Shown: piece by piece, positions 27,030-39,700 of the stretch
Position numbering within the stretch: position 1 is the first letter of the stretch
Layout: each line of letters begins with the position of its first letter
Translations under genes and position numbers: made by a program
The notes under the pieces: generated by a model
Databases searched by the model: none
What the model saw: the letters and a program-made list of their open reading frames with translations, nothing else
What the model was told of the DNA's origin: nothing
Source of the DNA: Pseudoalteromonas galatheae
GTDB taxonomy: Bacteria; Pseudomonadota; Gammaproteobacteria; Enterobacterales; Alteromonadaceae
NCBI RefSeq assembly: GCF_005886105.2
Contig: NZ_PNCO02000002.1
Coordinates: forward strand, 1,183,573 to 1,247,572
DNA: 64,000 nt
Reading direction: 5' to 3'

Positions 27030-27644
27030 ATGTCTCCTGATCCGTATATTGGCTCAATGGGTACCTTCGGCGGTGCTTTTACAATTAGAAACTTTGCAAT
27101 GTGTTTAGGCCAGACGATGGCTATTTCACAAAATCAGGCGTTGTTTGCTTTGATAGGAACTATTTATGGTGGTGATGCGCGCACTACGTACGCGTTACCA
27201 GATCTGCGCGGTCGCAGCCCGGTAGGACAAGGTGTGCGCCCAGGTGGTATGGATTACCGTCAAGGTGAAAGGCAAGGTACAGAACTGGTAGGTATTGAGA
27301 TCATTCATATGCCTGCACATTCTCATACTGCTATTTTCACGCCGCTTGGAGGTACAAATCCAGTAAGTGGCACGCTACAGGTCGCAACCAATACGGCAAA
27401 TGCCAAAACCCCAGATACTAGCTCTTATATTGCAGCAAACAATAGTGATGCTTTCTTCAAACCAGGTTTTGAGTCAGCGAATCTGACGACTATTGAGGGG
27501 CTAACGGTATCTGGTGGTGGCTCTGCGGGCGGAACTGTCACTGTCACTAACACAGGTGGCTCTGCACCTTTGAATATATTAAACCCGGTATTACCGGTTA
27601 ACTGGCTGATTGCAACGGACGGGGTGTTTCCTCCTCGTAACTAA
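27030..27644 (+). CDS. Phage tail-collar domain protein (MdpB/microcystin-dependent protein family)
   Basis: A 204-aa protein of the tail-collar family. The signature is complete: PYIGSMGTFGGAFTIRNFAM at residues 5-24, LFALIGTIYGGDARTTYALP, then DLRGRSPVGQG, and the end PVLPVNWLIATDGVFPPRN. Such proteins occur outside prophages in many environmental bacteria as small extracellular or surface proteins, often in sets of two or three (family knowledge); only one is here and no other phage gene is near. AGAGG lies 7 bases before the ATG. The giant surface-protein gene follows after 131 bp, on the same strand. Confidence 0.88.
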   Translation: MSPDPYIGSMGTFGGAFTIRNFAMCLGQTMAISQNQALFALIGTIYGGDARTTYALPDLRGRSPVGQGVRPGGMDYRQGERQGTELVGIEIIHMPAHSHTAIFTPLGGTNPVSGTLQVATNTANAKTPDTSSYIAANNSDAFFKPGFESANLTTIEGLTVSGGGSAGGTVTVTNTGGSAPLNILNPVLPVNWLIATDGVFPPRN

Positions 27645-27775
27645 TCGGTACTGGATATGGGCTGACCATGCACAGGGTTGGCCCGCTTTAGCAATGGATT
27701 GTCATCAAATTGCGTTGAAGTAAATATTAAAACGATAAAATGTCACTGGACCAGGTAAATTAACGGAGTAGTTAT

Positions 27776-30700
27776 ATGAAATTAAGTAAAGTTGCCACCG
27801 CCGTAACGTCGGCTGGTATATCAGCAGCGTTGTTTTCCGGCAATATCTGGGCAGGCCAAAAGATATTGGATTATTCCTCCGGCACAGGTACGCCAACGGA
27901 TGTGAGAGATGGCGCCAGTGGCGTACCGGATATTTCTCTCGATACAGCCGGCGACGTTACTTTTATCCTGGATGGTGGCGAAAGTGGAGACAGTTATACA
28001 GCAGAGAGCTTTGCTGTGGCCTTTAGCTCGTTTTATGCTGCAAATTTTATTGGTAATTCCGGAGCCAGCGCGACTGACAAGGCCTATAAACTCCTGGAGA
28101 ATGCAGGCACACATTTTAGTTTTGATGGCATTACCTTTGTCCGCGCAACTGCCACTGATGCAGAGCACAGGGTTCGATTTACCGGCTTTAAAGACGGTGG
28201 TCAAACGGTCACGGTTGACTTAACGCCACCGGTTGGGCCCGGAGTGGGTACGACCTTTAGCTTTACGCGTAGTAGTGATTTTAATAACGCGCTCTGGCAA
28301 GACATTGACACCTTAATCATTTCATTCCCGGATACAGATCCCGCCAGTGCTTACGACTCACGCTTCGCAATCCGAAACATCACACTGGACGATGCTCCAG
28401 CGTCTGATTCAACGCCACCTGTTTTTGTCAGCGCAAGCTCAACCCCCACTGACGATGCAACCAATGTCTCTGTCAGTAATGATATAGTCATCGCCTTCGA
28501 TGAAGACATTACACTGGGTAGCGGCAATATCACCATCCGTAATGTCACAGATAATAGTGTTTTTGAAGAGTTTGATGTTGCCAATGAAAGTGATGGCACA
28601 ACAACATCACCAGGCGCAGGTCGTGTCAGTATTACCAATGATAAAGTCTATTTAAACCCACCCGGTAACCTGGTAGGTAATCGAACTTATGCAATACAAA
28701 TTGACTCGGGGGCGGTAACAGATACATCCAGCAACCCGTTCACTGGGATCAGTGACGACACGACGTTTAACTTCACGACTGTAAATACAGCTCCAGTCGT
28801 AGACCTAAATAGTGGCACCGGTGGCAATGACAATACAGCCAGTTTTTCAGAGGGCAGTGGCGCGGTTAATATTGCTAGTAGCGCGTCAGTAACAGACGCC
28901 GATGGTGATACAATAAGCTCGATTGAGATTACGTTAACAAACCCAAAGGGAGATACTGGGGAAGGACTATATGTTTCCGCTTCTGCCGTAGATACGTTAA
29001 AAGGTACATCAGGCTCTTCAGCTTTTGAGGGGGTGAGTACGATTGACATTTCTAGCCTTTCAGCTTCTGCTGCACAAGTGCAAACCTTCTTGCAGGCCGT
29101 CACATACAACAATACGTCCAGCACACCAAATGAAACTGCGCGCACGGTGACCGTGCAGATCAACGATGGCACTATCGACAGTGACAGTCGCACAGCCTCC
29201 ATCAGTGTGACAGATGTTACGGCTGCCAGCTCAAGCGCCGCTGGTTTTGACACAACTAATGGCACAAACCTGTCGCCCGCCATTACCTTTGCAGGCGGTG
29301 ACGAAACCCTGACAATCGCTAATGCCAGCCACACGACAGGCTCTACAGCAAGTGGTGGGACGGGCACCGATGTGCTCTCGGTACCTACTAGCACTAACCT
29401 AGCCAGCTTAACGTCGTTGAGTGGCTTTGAGACGCTTACACCAGATAGCGGTGCATCCATTACGCTGACCGAATCTCAGCATGAATCGTTTACCACCATT
29501 AATGGCGCGGGGACTAACCAATTTACGCTCAGCAGTGCCGATGGTGATGGTACGATTAGCGGTGATGCGGATATCGAAACCTATGTATTGGGCGCAGGTT
29601 TTACCTTTACGCTGGGTGGTGCTTCACAAAATGTAACGGGCAGTAGCTCGGCTGATACTGTTGTAACGGGGTCTGTAACTGCTACAGGTACTTTAGCTGG
29701 TAGCGGCGGCACTGATGTGCTGCAACTGAGTAATGGTGCCAGTATTGCCGGTGCCACAGTGAGTGGCTTTGAGACCCTGACACTGGATGCGAATGCTGCG
29801 GTCACCATGACAGAGGCACAACACGATGCATTCAGTACCGTTAACGGCAGCGCAACTGAAAGCATTACTATCTCTGCAGCAACCGACGGTTTAACAGCTG
29901 CAAGCGCCATTGAAACTTATGTTTTAGGTGCAGCGAACAGCATCACACTGAGTGCTGCGGGCCAGAATGTAACAGGTAGCAGTGGTAATGATACTGTAAA
30001 CATAGGAACATTAACCGCAACGGGCACGCTTAACGCTGCGGGCGGCACCGATACACTATCAATGAGCTCTGGGGCTAGCATTGCTGGTGCAACAGTATCA
30101 AATTTTGAGAACCTGACATTGGCCAGTGGTGCCACCGTGTCGATGACGGCTTCTCAGCCTGCTCTATTTGGCGGCACCATCACAGCTGCAGGCACTGAAA
30201 CGATTAATATCTCTGGTGACGGTGACTTTACAACGCTTGCTAATGTTGAGAGTTTTTCAGTTGGAGATTCATTGACCAACAGCAGAACGATAACAGTTGG
30301 GGCCGCTGGCACATCGGTAACGGCTTCGTCATCTACGGATGCGGTCACATTCAATGTGGGGACGCTAAGTTACACAGGTACACTTACCGGGGATGCTACG
30401 ACAGCAGATACTTTATCTATGTCTTCAGGGGCGAACATCTCTGGCGGTACGCTCGCCAATATTGTTAATCTGACTTTGGCCAGTGGTGCATCCGTTACCA
30501 TGACTCCGGAACAAAATGCCACATTCACAGGCACGGTCACAGCAGCAGGCTCCGAGACCATTACAATCAGCGGAGATGGTGACTTTACTACACTTACGGG
30601 TATAGAGACATACTCAGTAAACGACGATAGCACCAACACCCGGACTATCACAGTCACCAATGCATCTGCCACGATAGACGCAACCGTGTCTAACGACGCT

Positions 30701-33700
30701 ATCACGTTTGATATTGCTGGCAGTGCATTCAATGGTTCGTTAGTCGGTGACCCAACTACCGGTGATACTGTGAGTGCATCAGATGGCGCTGATGTCAGTA
30801 GTGGGGGCTTTACCAACATTGGCACTCTATCACTGTCCAGTGGCGCAACGGTGGCGATTGACGCGGCGAATGTAGCAAATAACTTCACTACGGCGATTAC
30901 CGGTGCTGCGGGTTCTGAAACGCTCAAACTGATGGACGGGGGCACGTTTAACTTTACCAATACCAGCGTATCCGAAATCGAAAACCTGGCAATTGGTACC
31001 AATAACATCTTTACCATTACGCTGACAGATAACTTTGATTCCAATGGTAACTCGGTCACTATCTCTAATGCTTTGGGCTTTGCGCTTGCCGGTGGAATTA
31101 CACTGAATGCCAGCGCACTGAGTGGCGATACCATTAACATGACCGCCACTGACTTTGATGGTAATGACACCATCACCGGTGGTAGCGGAACCGATACCAT
31201 TCGCCCGGGTGGTGGTACAGATTCGATGACAGGTAACGCAGGCAATGATAATTTTGTTGGCGACGCATCGGATCTCAATGGCGACACCATTACCGATTTG
31301 AGTGTAGGTGACATTATTACTATCAATAGTGTCACTGGCCTGACAACCAGCAACGTGCGTTTCAATGGTACTAGCACACTTCAGGTTGATACCAATGCGA
31401 CTGACTTTAGCTCCATTGAAGTGGCAATTAGCTTGTCAAATGCGCCAGCCAATTCACTAGGTTTCACAGTGGCAGATAATGGCGCCAACACCGATATCAC
31501 CTTTATTACGCCGAATGATGTGCCTGTATTTAGTAACCTCAATGGTGGCGGTACATTCATAGAAAATGGCTCGTCTGTGGTGATTGACTCAGATGTTTTG
31601 ATTGCCGATACTGAACTGGACGCGCTCGACAGCGGCGCAGGTAACTATAATAACGCGACGTTGACCATTGCCCGCAACGGTGGTGCCAATGCTCAGGATG
31701 TGTTTGGTAACAATGGTCTACTGGGCACCCTGACCGAGAGCAGCACCTTTACTTTTAATTCGACGACGGTCGGTACAGTGACCACCAATTCATCCGGCAC
31801 GTTAGTGTTGACATTCAATACCAATGCAACATCTGCATTCGTTGATTCGGTGTTGCAAAATATCACTTATCAGAATAGTTCAGATGCTCCTCCGTCTTCG
31901 GTGACGCTCGATTATACTTTTAATGATGGTATTGCAAATAGTACAGGTACTAATCAGGCCGTGGTCAATATCACCGGCCAAAACGATGCTCCAACAGACA
32001 TAAGCCTTGACACATCATCAATCAATCAGTCTGCAACTGGTGCAGGTGCTAACATAGGGACTTTGAGTACCACAGATCTTGATACCAGTGATAGCCACAC
32101 CTATTCTATCGTCAGCAGTGGGGCGAGCGCTAATGGCACCTGTAGTGCAGATACTGATAACGGCAGTTTCCAGATCAATGGTTCTAATTTAGAAGCGCAA
32201 GCTGCGATCAATGCCGGCAGCTATATTGTTTGTATACAAACCAGTGATTCTACTACGACATTCCAAGAAGCATTTACGGTCACGGTGAATGATGATGTGG
32301 CACCCAACGCGCCATCCACTCCAGATCTTGACGCCGGTTCAGATACCGGTTCTTCAAATTCCGATAACAATACCAATGATACCACTCCAACCTTCAGTGG
32401 CACTGCGGAAAGTGGCTCAACAGTAAGGCTTTATAGCGATCAAGAAGGCGGCGGTACAACGGTCATAGGCACAGGTACAGCGACGGGTGGTAACTGGCAA
32501 ATTACCACCAGTGCACTGACCGCTGGTGTAACCCATGCCATCACAGCAAAAGCAACGGATGCAAATAGCAATGAAAGTAGCGCATCCAGCAGCTTAAGTG
32601 TCACGATAGACACAACCGCGCCTTCAGCGCCAGGCACACCTGATCTGGATGCAAGCAGCGATACTGGTACATCTAATACGGACAATATCACCAACGATAC
32701 TACGGCAACATTTACCGGTTCTGGCCCCAATGGCGGTGCTATTACGTTAATTTCAAGCATTGATGGAACTGTGGGTACCGGCATAGCAACTTTAGGTACT
32801 TGGACTATCACAACGTCTGCTTTGACAGCAGGCACACATACGATGACAGCTCGTTCGACCGACACAGCAGGTAATACTGCTGACGGCTCAGGTCTATCTG
32901 TCACAGTAGATACGAGTGTGAGTGCGGTCAGTATTACTACGCCTATTGAAGTCGATGGACTAGTCAATGCGGCTGAAGATAATGATGTCTTAATTGCAGG
33001 CTCCAGCGCGGAGGCGGGCAACAGTGTGACGGTGACCATCACGGACAATAACAGCTCGGTGAGTCGTACCGTGACTGCCGATAACTCCGGTAACTGGACG
33101 CTAAGCGGGAGTGAGCTGGATGTCAGCGGTCTGAATAATGGCACGCTCACAGTCTCGGCGACGCAAACTGATACTGCTGGTAATACCTCTAGCGCAGCCA
33201 CCCAAACGATTACCCTAGACAATGCGGCGCCATCTGCGGTGACCATCACCACGCCAATTGAAACCGATGGACTCGTGAATGCCGCCGAAGATAATGATGT
33301 CTTAATTGTAGGCTCCGGCGCAGAGGCGGGCAACAGTGTGACGGTGACCATCACGGACAACAACAGCTCGGTGAGCCGTACCGTGACTGCCGATAATTCC
33401 GGTAATTGGACGCTAAGTGGTAGTGAGCTGGATGTCAGCGGTTTAAATAATGGCACACTTACAGTATCAGCGACGCAAGCGGATAGCGCAGGTAACACCT
33501 CTACCGCTGCGACGCAAACGATTACGCTAGACAATGCGGCGCCATCTGCGGTGACCATCACCACGCCAATTGAAACCGATGGACTCGTGAATGCGGCCGA
33601 AGATAATGATGTCTTAATTGCAGGCTCTGGCGCGGAGGCGGGCAACAGTGTGACGGTGACTATCACGGATAACAACAGCTCGGTGAGTCGTACCGTGACT

Positions 33701-36700
33701 GCCGATAACTCCGGTAACTGGACGCTAAGCGGGAGTGAGCTGGATGTCAGCGGTTTAAATAATGGTACGCTCACAGTCTCGGCAACTCAGGCGGATAGCG
33801 CAGGTAACACCTCTACCGCTGCGACGCAAACGATTACGCTAGACAATGCGGCGCCATCTGCGGTGACCATCACCACGCCAATTGAAACCGATGGACTCGT
33901 GAATGCGGCCGAAGATAATGATGTCTTAATTGCAGGCTCTGGCGCGGAGGCGGGCAACAGTGTGACGGTGACTATCACGGATAACAACAGCTCGGTGAGT
34001 CGTACCGTGACTGCCGATAACTCCGGTAACTGGACGCTAAGCGGGAGTGAGCTGGATGTCAGCGGTTTAAATAATGGTACGCTCACAGTCTCGGCAACTC
34101 AGGCGGATAGCGCAGGTAACACCTCTACCGCTGCGACGCAAACGATTACGCTAGACAATGCGGCGCCATCTGCGGTGACCATCACCACGCCAATTGAAAC
34201 CGATGGACTCGTGAATGCGGCCGAAGATAATGATGTCTTAATTGCAGGCTCTGGCGCGGAGGCGGGCAACAGTGTGACGGTGACTATCACGGATAACAAC
34301 AGCTCGGTGAGTCGTACCGTGACTGCCGATAACTCCGGTAACTGGACGCTAAGCGGGAGTGAGCTGGATGTCAGCGGTTTAAATAATGGTACGCTCACAG
34401 TCTCGGCAACTCAGGCGGATAGCGCAGGTAACACCTCTACCGCTGCGACGCAAACGATTACGCTAGACAATGCGGCGCCATCTGCGGTGACCATCACCAC
34501 GCCAATTGAAACCGATGGACTCGTGAATGCGGCCGAAGATAATGATGTCTTAATTGCAGGCTCTGGCGCGGAGGCGGGCAACAGTGTGACGGTGACTATC
34601 ACGGATAACAACAGCTCGGTGAGTCGTACCGTGACTGCCGATAACTCCGGTAACTGGACGCTAAGCGGGAGTGAGCTGGATGTCAGCGGTTTAAATAATG
34701 GTACGCTCACAGTCTCGGCAACTCAGGCGGATAGCGCAGGTAACACCTCTACCGCTGCGACGCAAACGATTACGCTAGACAATGCGGCGCCATCTGCGGT
34801 GACCATCACCACGCCAATTGAAACCGATGGACTCGTGAATGCGGCTGAAGATAATGATGTCTTAATTGCAGGCTCCGGCGCGGAGGCGGGCAACAGTGTG
34901 ACGGTGACTATCACGGATAACAATAGCTCGGTGAGCCGTACCGTGACCGCCGATAACTCCGGTAACTGGACGCTAAGCGGGAGTGAGCTGGATGTCAGTG
35001 GTTTAAATAATGGCACGCTGACTGTCTCGGCAACTCAGGCAGATAGCGCAGGTAACACTTCCACCGCTGCGACGCAAACGATTACGCTAGACAATGCGGC
35101 GCCTTCTGCGATAACCATCACCACGCCAATTGAAACCGATGGACTCGTGAATGCGGCTGAAGATAATGATGTGCTGATTGTCGGCTCCGGCGCGGAGGCG
35201 GGCAATAGTGTGACGGTGACCATCACGGATAACAACAGCTCGGTGAGCCGTACCGTGACCGCCGATAACTCCGGTAACTGGACGCTAAGCGGGAGTGAGT
35301 TAGATGTCAGCGGTTTAAATAATGGCACACTTACAGTATCTGCGACGCAAGCGGATAGCGCAGGTAACACCTCTACCGCTGCGACGCAAACGATTACGCT
35401 AGACAATGCAGCGCCTTCTGCGGTGACCATCACCACGCCAATTGAAACCGATGGACTCGTGAATGCCGAAGAAGATAATGATGTCTTAATTGCAGGCTCC
35501 GGCGCGGAGGCGGGCAACAGCGTGACCGTGACCATCACGGACAACAACAGCTCGGTGAGTCGTACCGTGACTGCCGATAACTCCGGTAATTGGACGCTAA
35601 GTGGGAGTGAGCTGGATGTCAGCGGTTTAAATAATGGCACGCTGACCGTCTCGGCAACTCAGGTGGATAGCGCAGGTAACACCTCTACTGCAGCCACCCA
35701 AACCATAACGCTGGATAATTCGGCACCAAGCGGTATTTCAGCTACGATTGACCAAGACTTGATCAATGCAGGAAATGAGACTGCGTTTAGCTTCACCTTA
35801 ACAGGTTTGGAATCTACGGGTAGCTTTACTTATGAAATCTCAGACGGCAGCAGCTCTGTATCTAGCGCAAGTGCAACCGCTATTACGGGAACCACTCAGC
35901 AAGAGACCGGCATTAATGTCACCTCATTAAATGAAGGGACGTTGACGTTATCTGTTACCGTGGCTGACGACGCAGGGAATGAAGCAAATGTAGTAACAGA
36001 TACGGTGATTAAAAAGTATAATGTTGCACCTGTTTTGTCAGGGACACCAGCAACAACTGTAGATGAAGACAGTGAATACGATTTTACGCCGACTCTGGCT
36101 GACTCAGATACTGGTGATACTCATACCTTTAGCATTACGAATAAGCCAAATTGGGCAACGTTTGATACGCAAACAGGTAAGCTTTCCGGTACGCCAGATG
36201 ACTCTCATGTTGGCACGACCACGGATATTGAAATCTCGGTAAGTGATGGTACAGACAGCGATACGCTCAGCGCATTTAATATTGAAGTCGTTAATACCAA
36301 TGATGCACCAACTGGGCAAAATACTAGCTTTACCATAGATGAAGGTGCGACATTATCACGCGACTTAAATAACGGTTTACTTTCGCTTGCAAGCGACGAT
36401 GATCTTGATTCCAGCGATAGTCTAACGGTAGTGAAAGACACCGATCCACAATACGGTACGTTGACCCTCAATACTGACGGTAGCTTTAGCTATGTTCATG
36501 GGGGGAGTGAGAACCACACCGATAGCTTCACCTATCATATTGAAGACAGCGTTAATGCCAGCTCGCCTGTGTACACTGTAACAATCAATATGAATGCGGT
36601 TGAAGACGCTCCAACGGCTGTGAATGACACCCTTACTACACTTGAAGACGCGTCTAATTCGGTGAATGTGCTTACCAATGATAGTGACCCTGAAAACAAC

Positions 36701-39700
36701 ATGGTTGCTTCGTCAGTCTCCATTAAAACTCAGCCGACGAAAGGGCAATTAAGCGTTAGTAATGGGGTCGTCACCTTTACACCTACCGCTAATGCAAATG
36801 GTTCGGATTCATTTACTTATACGGTTAAAGACTCGACTCAGGCTGAATCAAATGAGGCAACGGTTAGTATTACCATAACACCTGTAAATGACTTACCAGT
36901 CGCGGCTAACTTTACACCAAACATAGACGAAGACACGCCAACCTCAGCTTTGACCGTTAGAACAAGTGCAACAGATGTTGAAGATACCAACCCAACTGGG
37001 GTTATTGCGCTTGAGTCGCAGCCAAGCAAGGGGCAAGCGGCAATAGACCTGAGTAATGGCACCATTACTTATACGCCAAATGCCAATGAGACAGGAAATG
37101 ATAGCTTTACTTACTCGATCCTTGACAGCGAAGGTGGGAAGTCCAATATTGCGACTATTTCCGTCAATATTGGTGCAGTAAATGACCGGCCTGTGGCTGG
37201 TAATGACACTGTAACAACAGATGAGGATACTGTTACAACATTGACGATCCTCGCAAACGATTCTGACGTTGAAGATCAAGGTTTTGATGGTTCGGATATT
37301 GCACTTGAAGATAAAGGCGACGGTGTCGGCAACTACGACCTTGCTACCGTCACGGTTGGCTCTGATGGTGTGCTCACTATCACACCAAAACAAGATCAAA
37401 ATGGTACATTGACCTTCACTTACACCATTGAAGATAGTGAAGGGCTGCGCTCTGAACCAGCAACAGTTACAGTCAATATCACCGCAGTTAATGATGCACC
37501 AGTTGCAGTTAACAATACGGCTCAATTACTTGAAGATGGCAACATTGAGATAAACGTGTTGGGTAATGATACGGACGTAGATAGCCAGCTCAATGCCGCA
37601 AGCGTTGCAATTGTTAATCAGCCTCAAGGCGGTTCACTGCAAATACTAACGACAGGTAATATTGTTTATACGCCGAATGCGAATTTCTTTGGGAATGATA
37701 GCTTTACTTATACGGTACAAGATGCAGAAGGACTAGTATCTAACGCGGCGACAGTGAATATCACGGTGACACCGATAAATGATGCGCCAGTTATTTCAGG
37801 AGCACCTTCGACTTCTGTCAATGAAGATGTTGCATACAGTTTTACACCGACGGCGACGGATACCGACGGCGATAGCTTAACATTCAGTGTGGCGAATCTT
37901 CCAGTATGGGCAAGTTTCAGTGATACAACAGGCGCTATTACTGGTACGCCAAGTGAAGGACAAGACGGTACCTACAGCGGCATTGTAATTACGGTATCGG
38001 ATGGTCAAGCTGATGCATCGTTACCTGCATTTAACATCGTGGTGAATGCCGTCAATGATGCACCGATCATCTCCGGTACTCCATCAACAAGTGTTAAACA
38101 AGACGAAGTATACAGTTTTACACCGACAGCATCTGATGTGGACTCTCAAGCATTGACATTCTCTGTGACCAACCTACCAGCTTGGGCAAGCTTTGATACG
38201 TCGTCTGGTAATTTGGCAGGTACGCCGACTAGAGAAGATGTAGGCACTTATAGCAACATCATCATCAGTGTCAGTGATGGAGTATTACAAGCAAGCTTGC
38301 CTGCATTTGAAATCAATGTTGAGCCGGTTAATGCTGCGCCGATTGCAAACAATATGCAAAGAAGCGTGCTTGAAGATGGGACTACGAGCTTCTCAGCTGA
38401 GGCTAGTGACCCCGACGGTGATGCATTGACGATGGAGTTGGTGTCACAGCCACAAAATGGTGTAGTTCAAATTCAAGGTACTGTGTTTAGCTACACACCA
38501 TTGCCGAACTTTAATGGCTCTGATGTATTTACTTACACCGTGTCAGACGGTGAATTTAAGTCAAATACGGCTTCAGTTTCGATGACGGTCACTTCTGTAA
38601 ATGATGCGCCTATTGCTGTGGATGACAGCTTCACCTTCGATGCTGTGGCTTCCAATCAGTATGTGCTTCCTGTCTTGAATAATGATAGTGATCCAGATGG
38701 TAGTGCGCTCAGAATTATCGGCGCTAAAGCTTCAATTGGTTCTGCATTCATAGCCAATAACACCTTAACTTATCAAGCTATACAAAACTCACAAGCACCA
38801 ATTGTTGTAACTTATTTGATTGAGGATGATAGTAAAGCGAGAGCAAAGGCAAATGCGAGTATCACAATCAATGGCACGGGTTCGGGTAATGCGCCATCAA
38901 TTACTGCTCCGAGCGATTTAACGGTGAACGCAACAGGCTTATTCACAAAAGTGAACCTTGGTACTGCAGTCGCATCAGATAGCGCAGGGAACCCATTACC
39001 GGTGTCGTTAGTAAGAGGAATACCTATTTTTGCACCTGGTAAACACATTGTTTATTGGCAAGCAACGGATAGTCAAGGGCAACAAGCCGTTGCGAGCCAG
39101 AATCTTAACGTCAATCCTCTGGTGTCACTGCAAAAAGATAGTAGAGTTGCAGAAGATCGCAGTCACTCGGTTAAGGTGTATCTAAATGGTCCAGCACCCA
39201 GTTACCCCGTAACCGTACCTTATACTGTTTCGGGTTCAGCGGATAGCAGTGATCATGACTTACAGTCGGGTGAAGTAGTAATAAACTCAGGCACCAGTGC
39301 GAGTATCAGCTTTAATATACTTGCTGATGGTATAAGCGAAGACAACGAAACTATTGTGATCTCCCTGAGTGACTCATTAAACAGAGGGGCTAAATCTACT
39401 TCGACAGTAACAATTGTTGAGCAGAATGTGGCGCCAAGTTTATCGGCAGTTGTGCAGCAAAATGGTGAAGAGCGAAGTTTAATTACCGCCTCTAATGAAG
39501 AAGTTACCATAGAAGCTGTGGTCACGGATCCTAATCCAAATGACATAGTAAATGTGAGTTGGCAGCCAGATACAGCGTTAGTTAATACATCGAATGATCC
39601 ATTTATCTTTGCATTTAACCCTGCCAATATCCCTTCGGGTATTTATAAAGTAAGGGTTACGGCTGAAGATAATGCGACGCCAAGCCTGTCAACATCTCGC

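Noticed and set aside
27030..27644. Tail-collar gene as evidence of a prophage
   Set aside because: No other phage structural, lysis or integrase gene is adjacent; the family occurs alone in many environmental bacteria.
32221..35640. Long open frames on the minus strand through the tandem repeats (for example 444 and 201 codons)
   Set aside because: They repeat with the 312-bp unit, are the reverse frame of a clearly coding repeat, and their translation is low-complexity (Ser/Val/Leu/Pro) with no start-site support.
32921..35728. CRISPR array
   Set aside because: The 312-bp period has no unique spacers and lies inside a coding frame.
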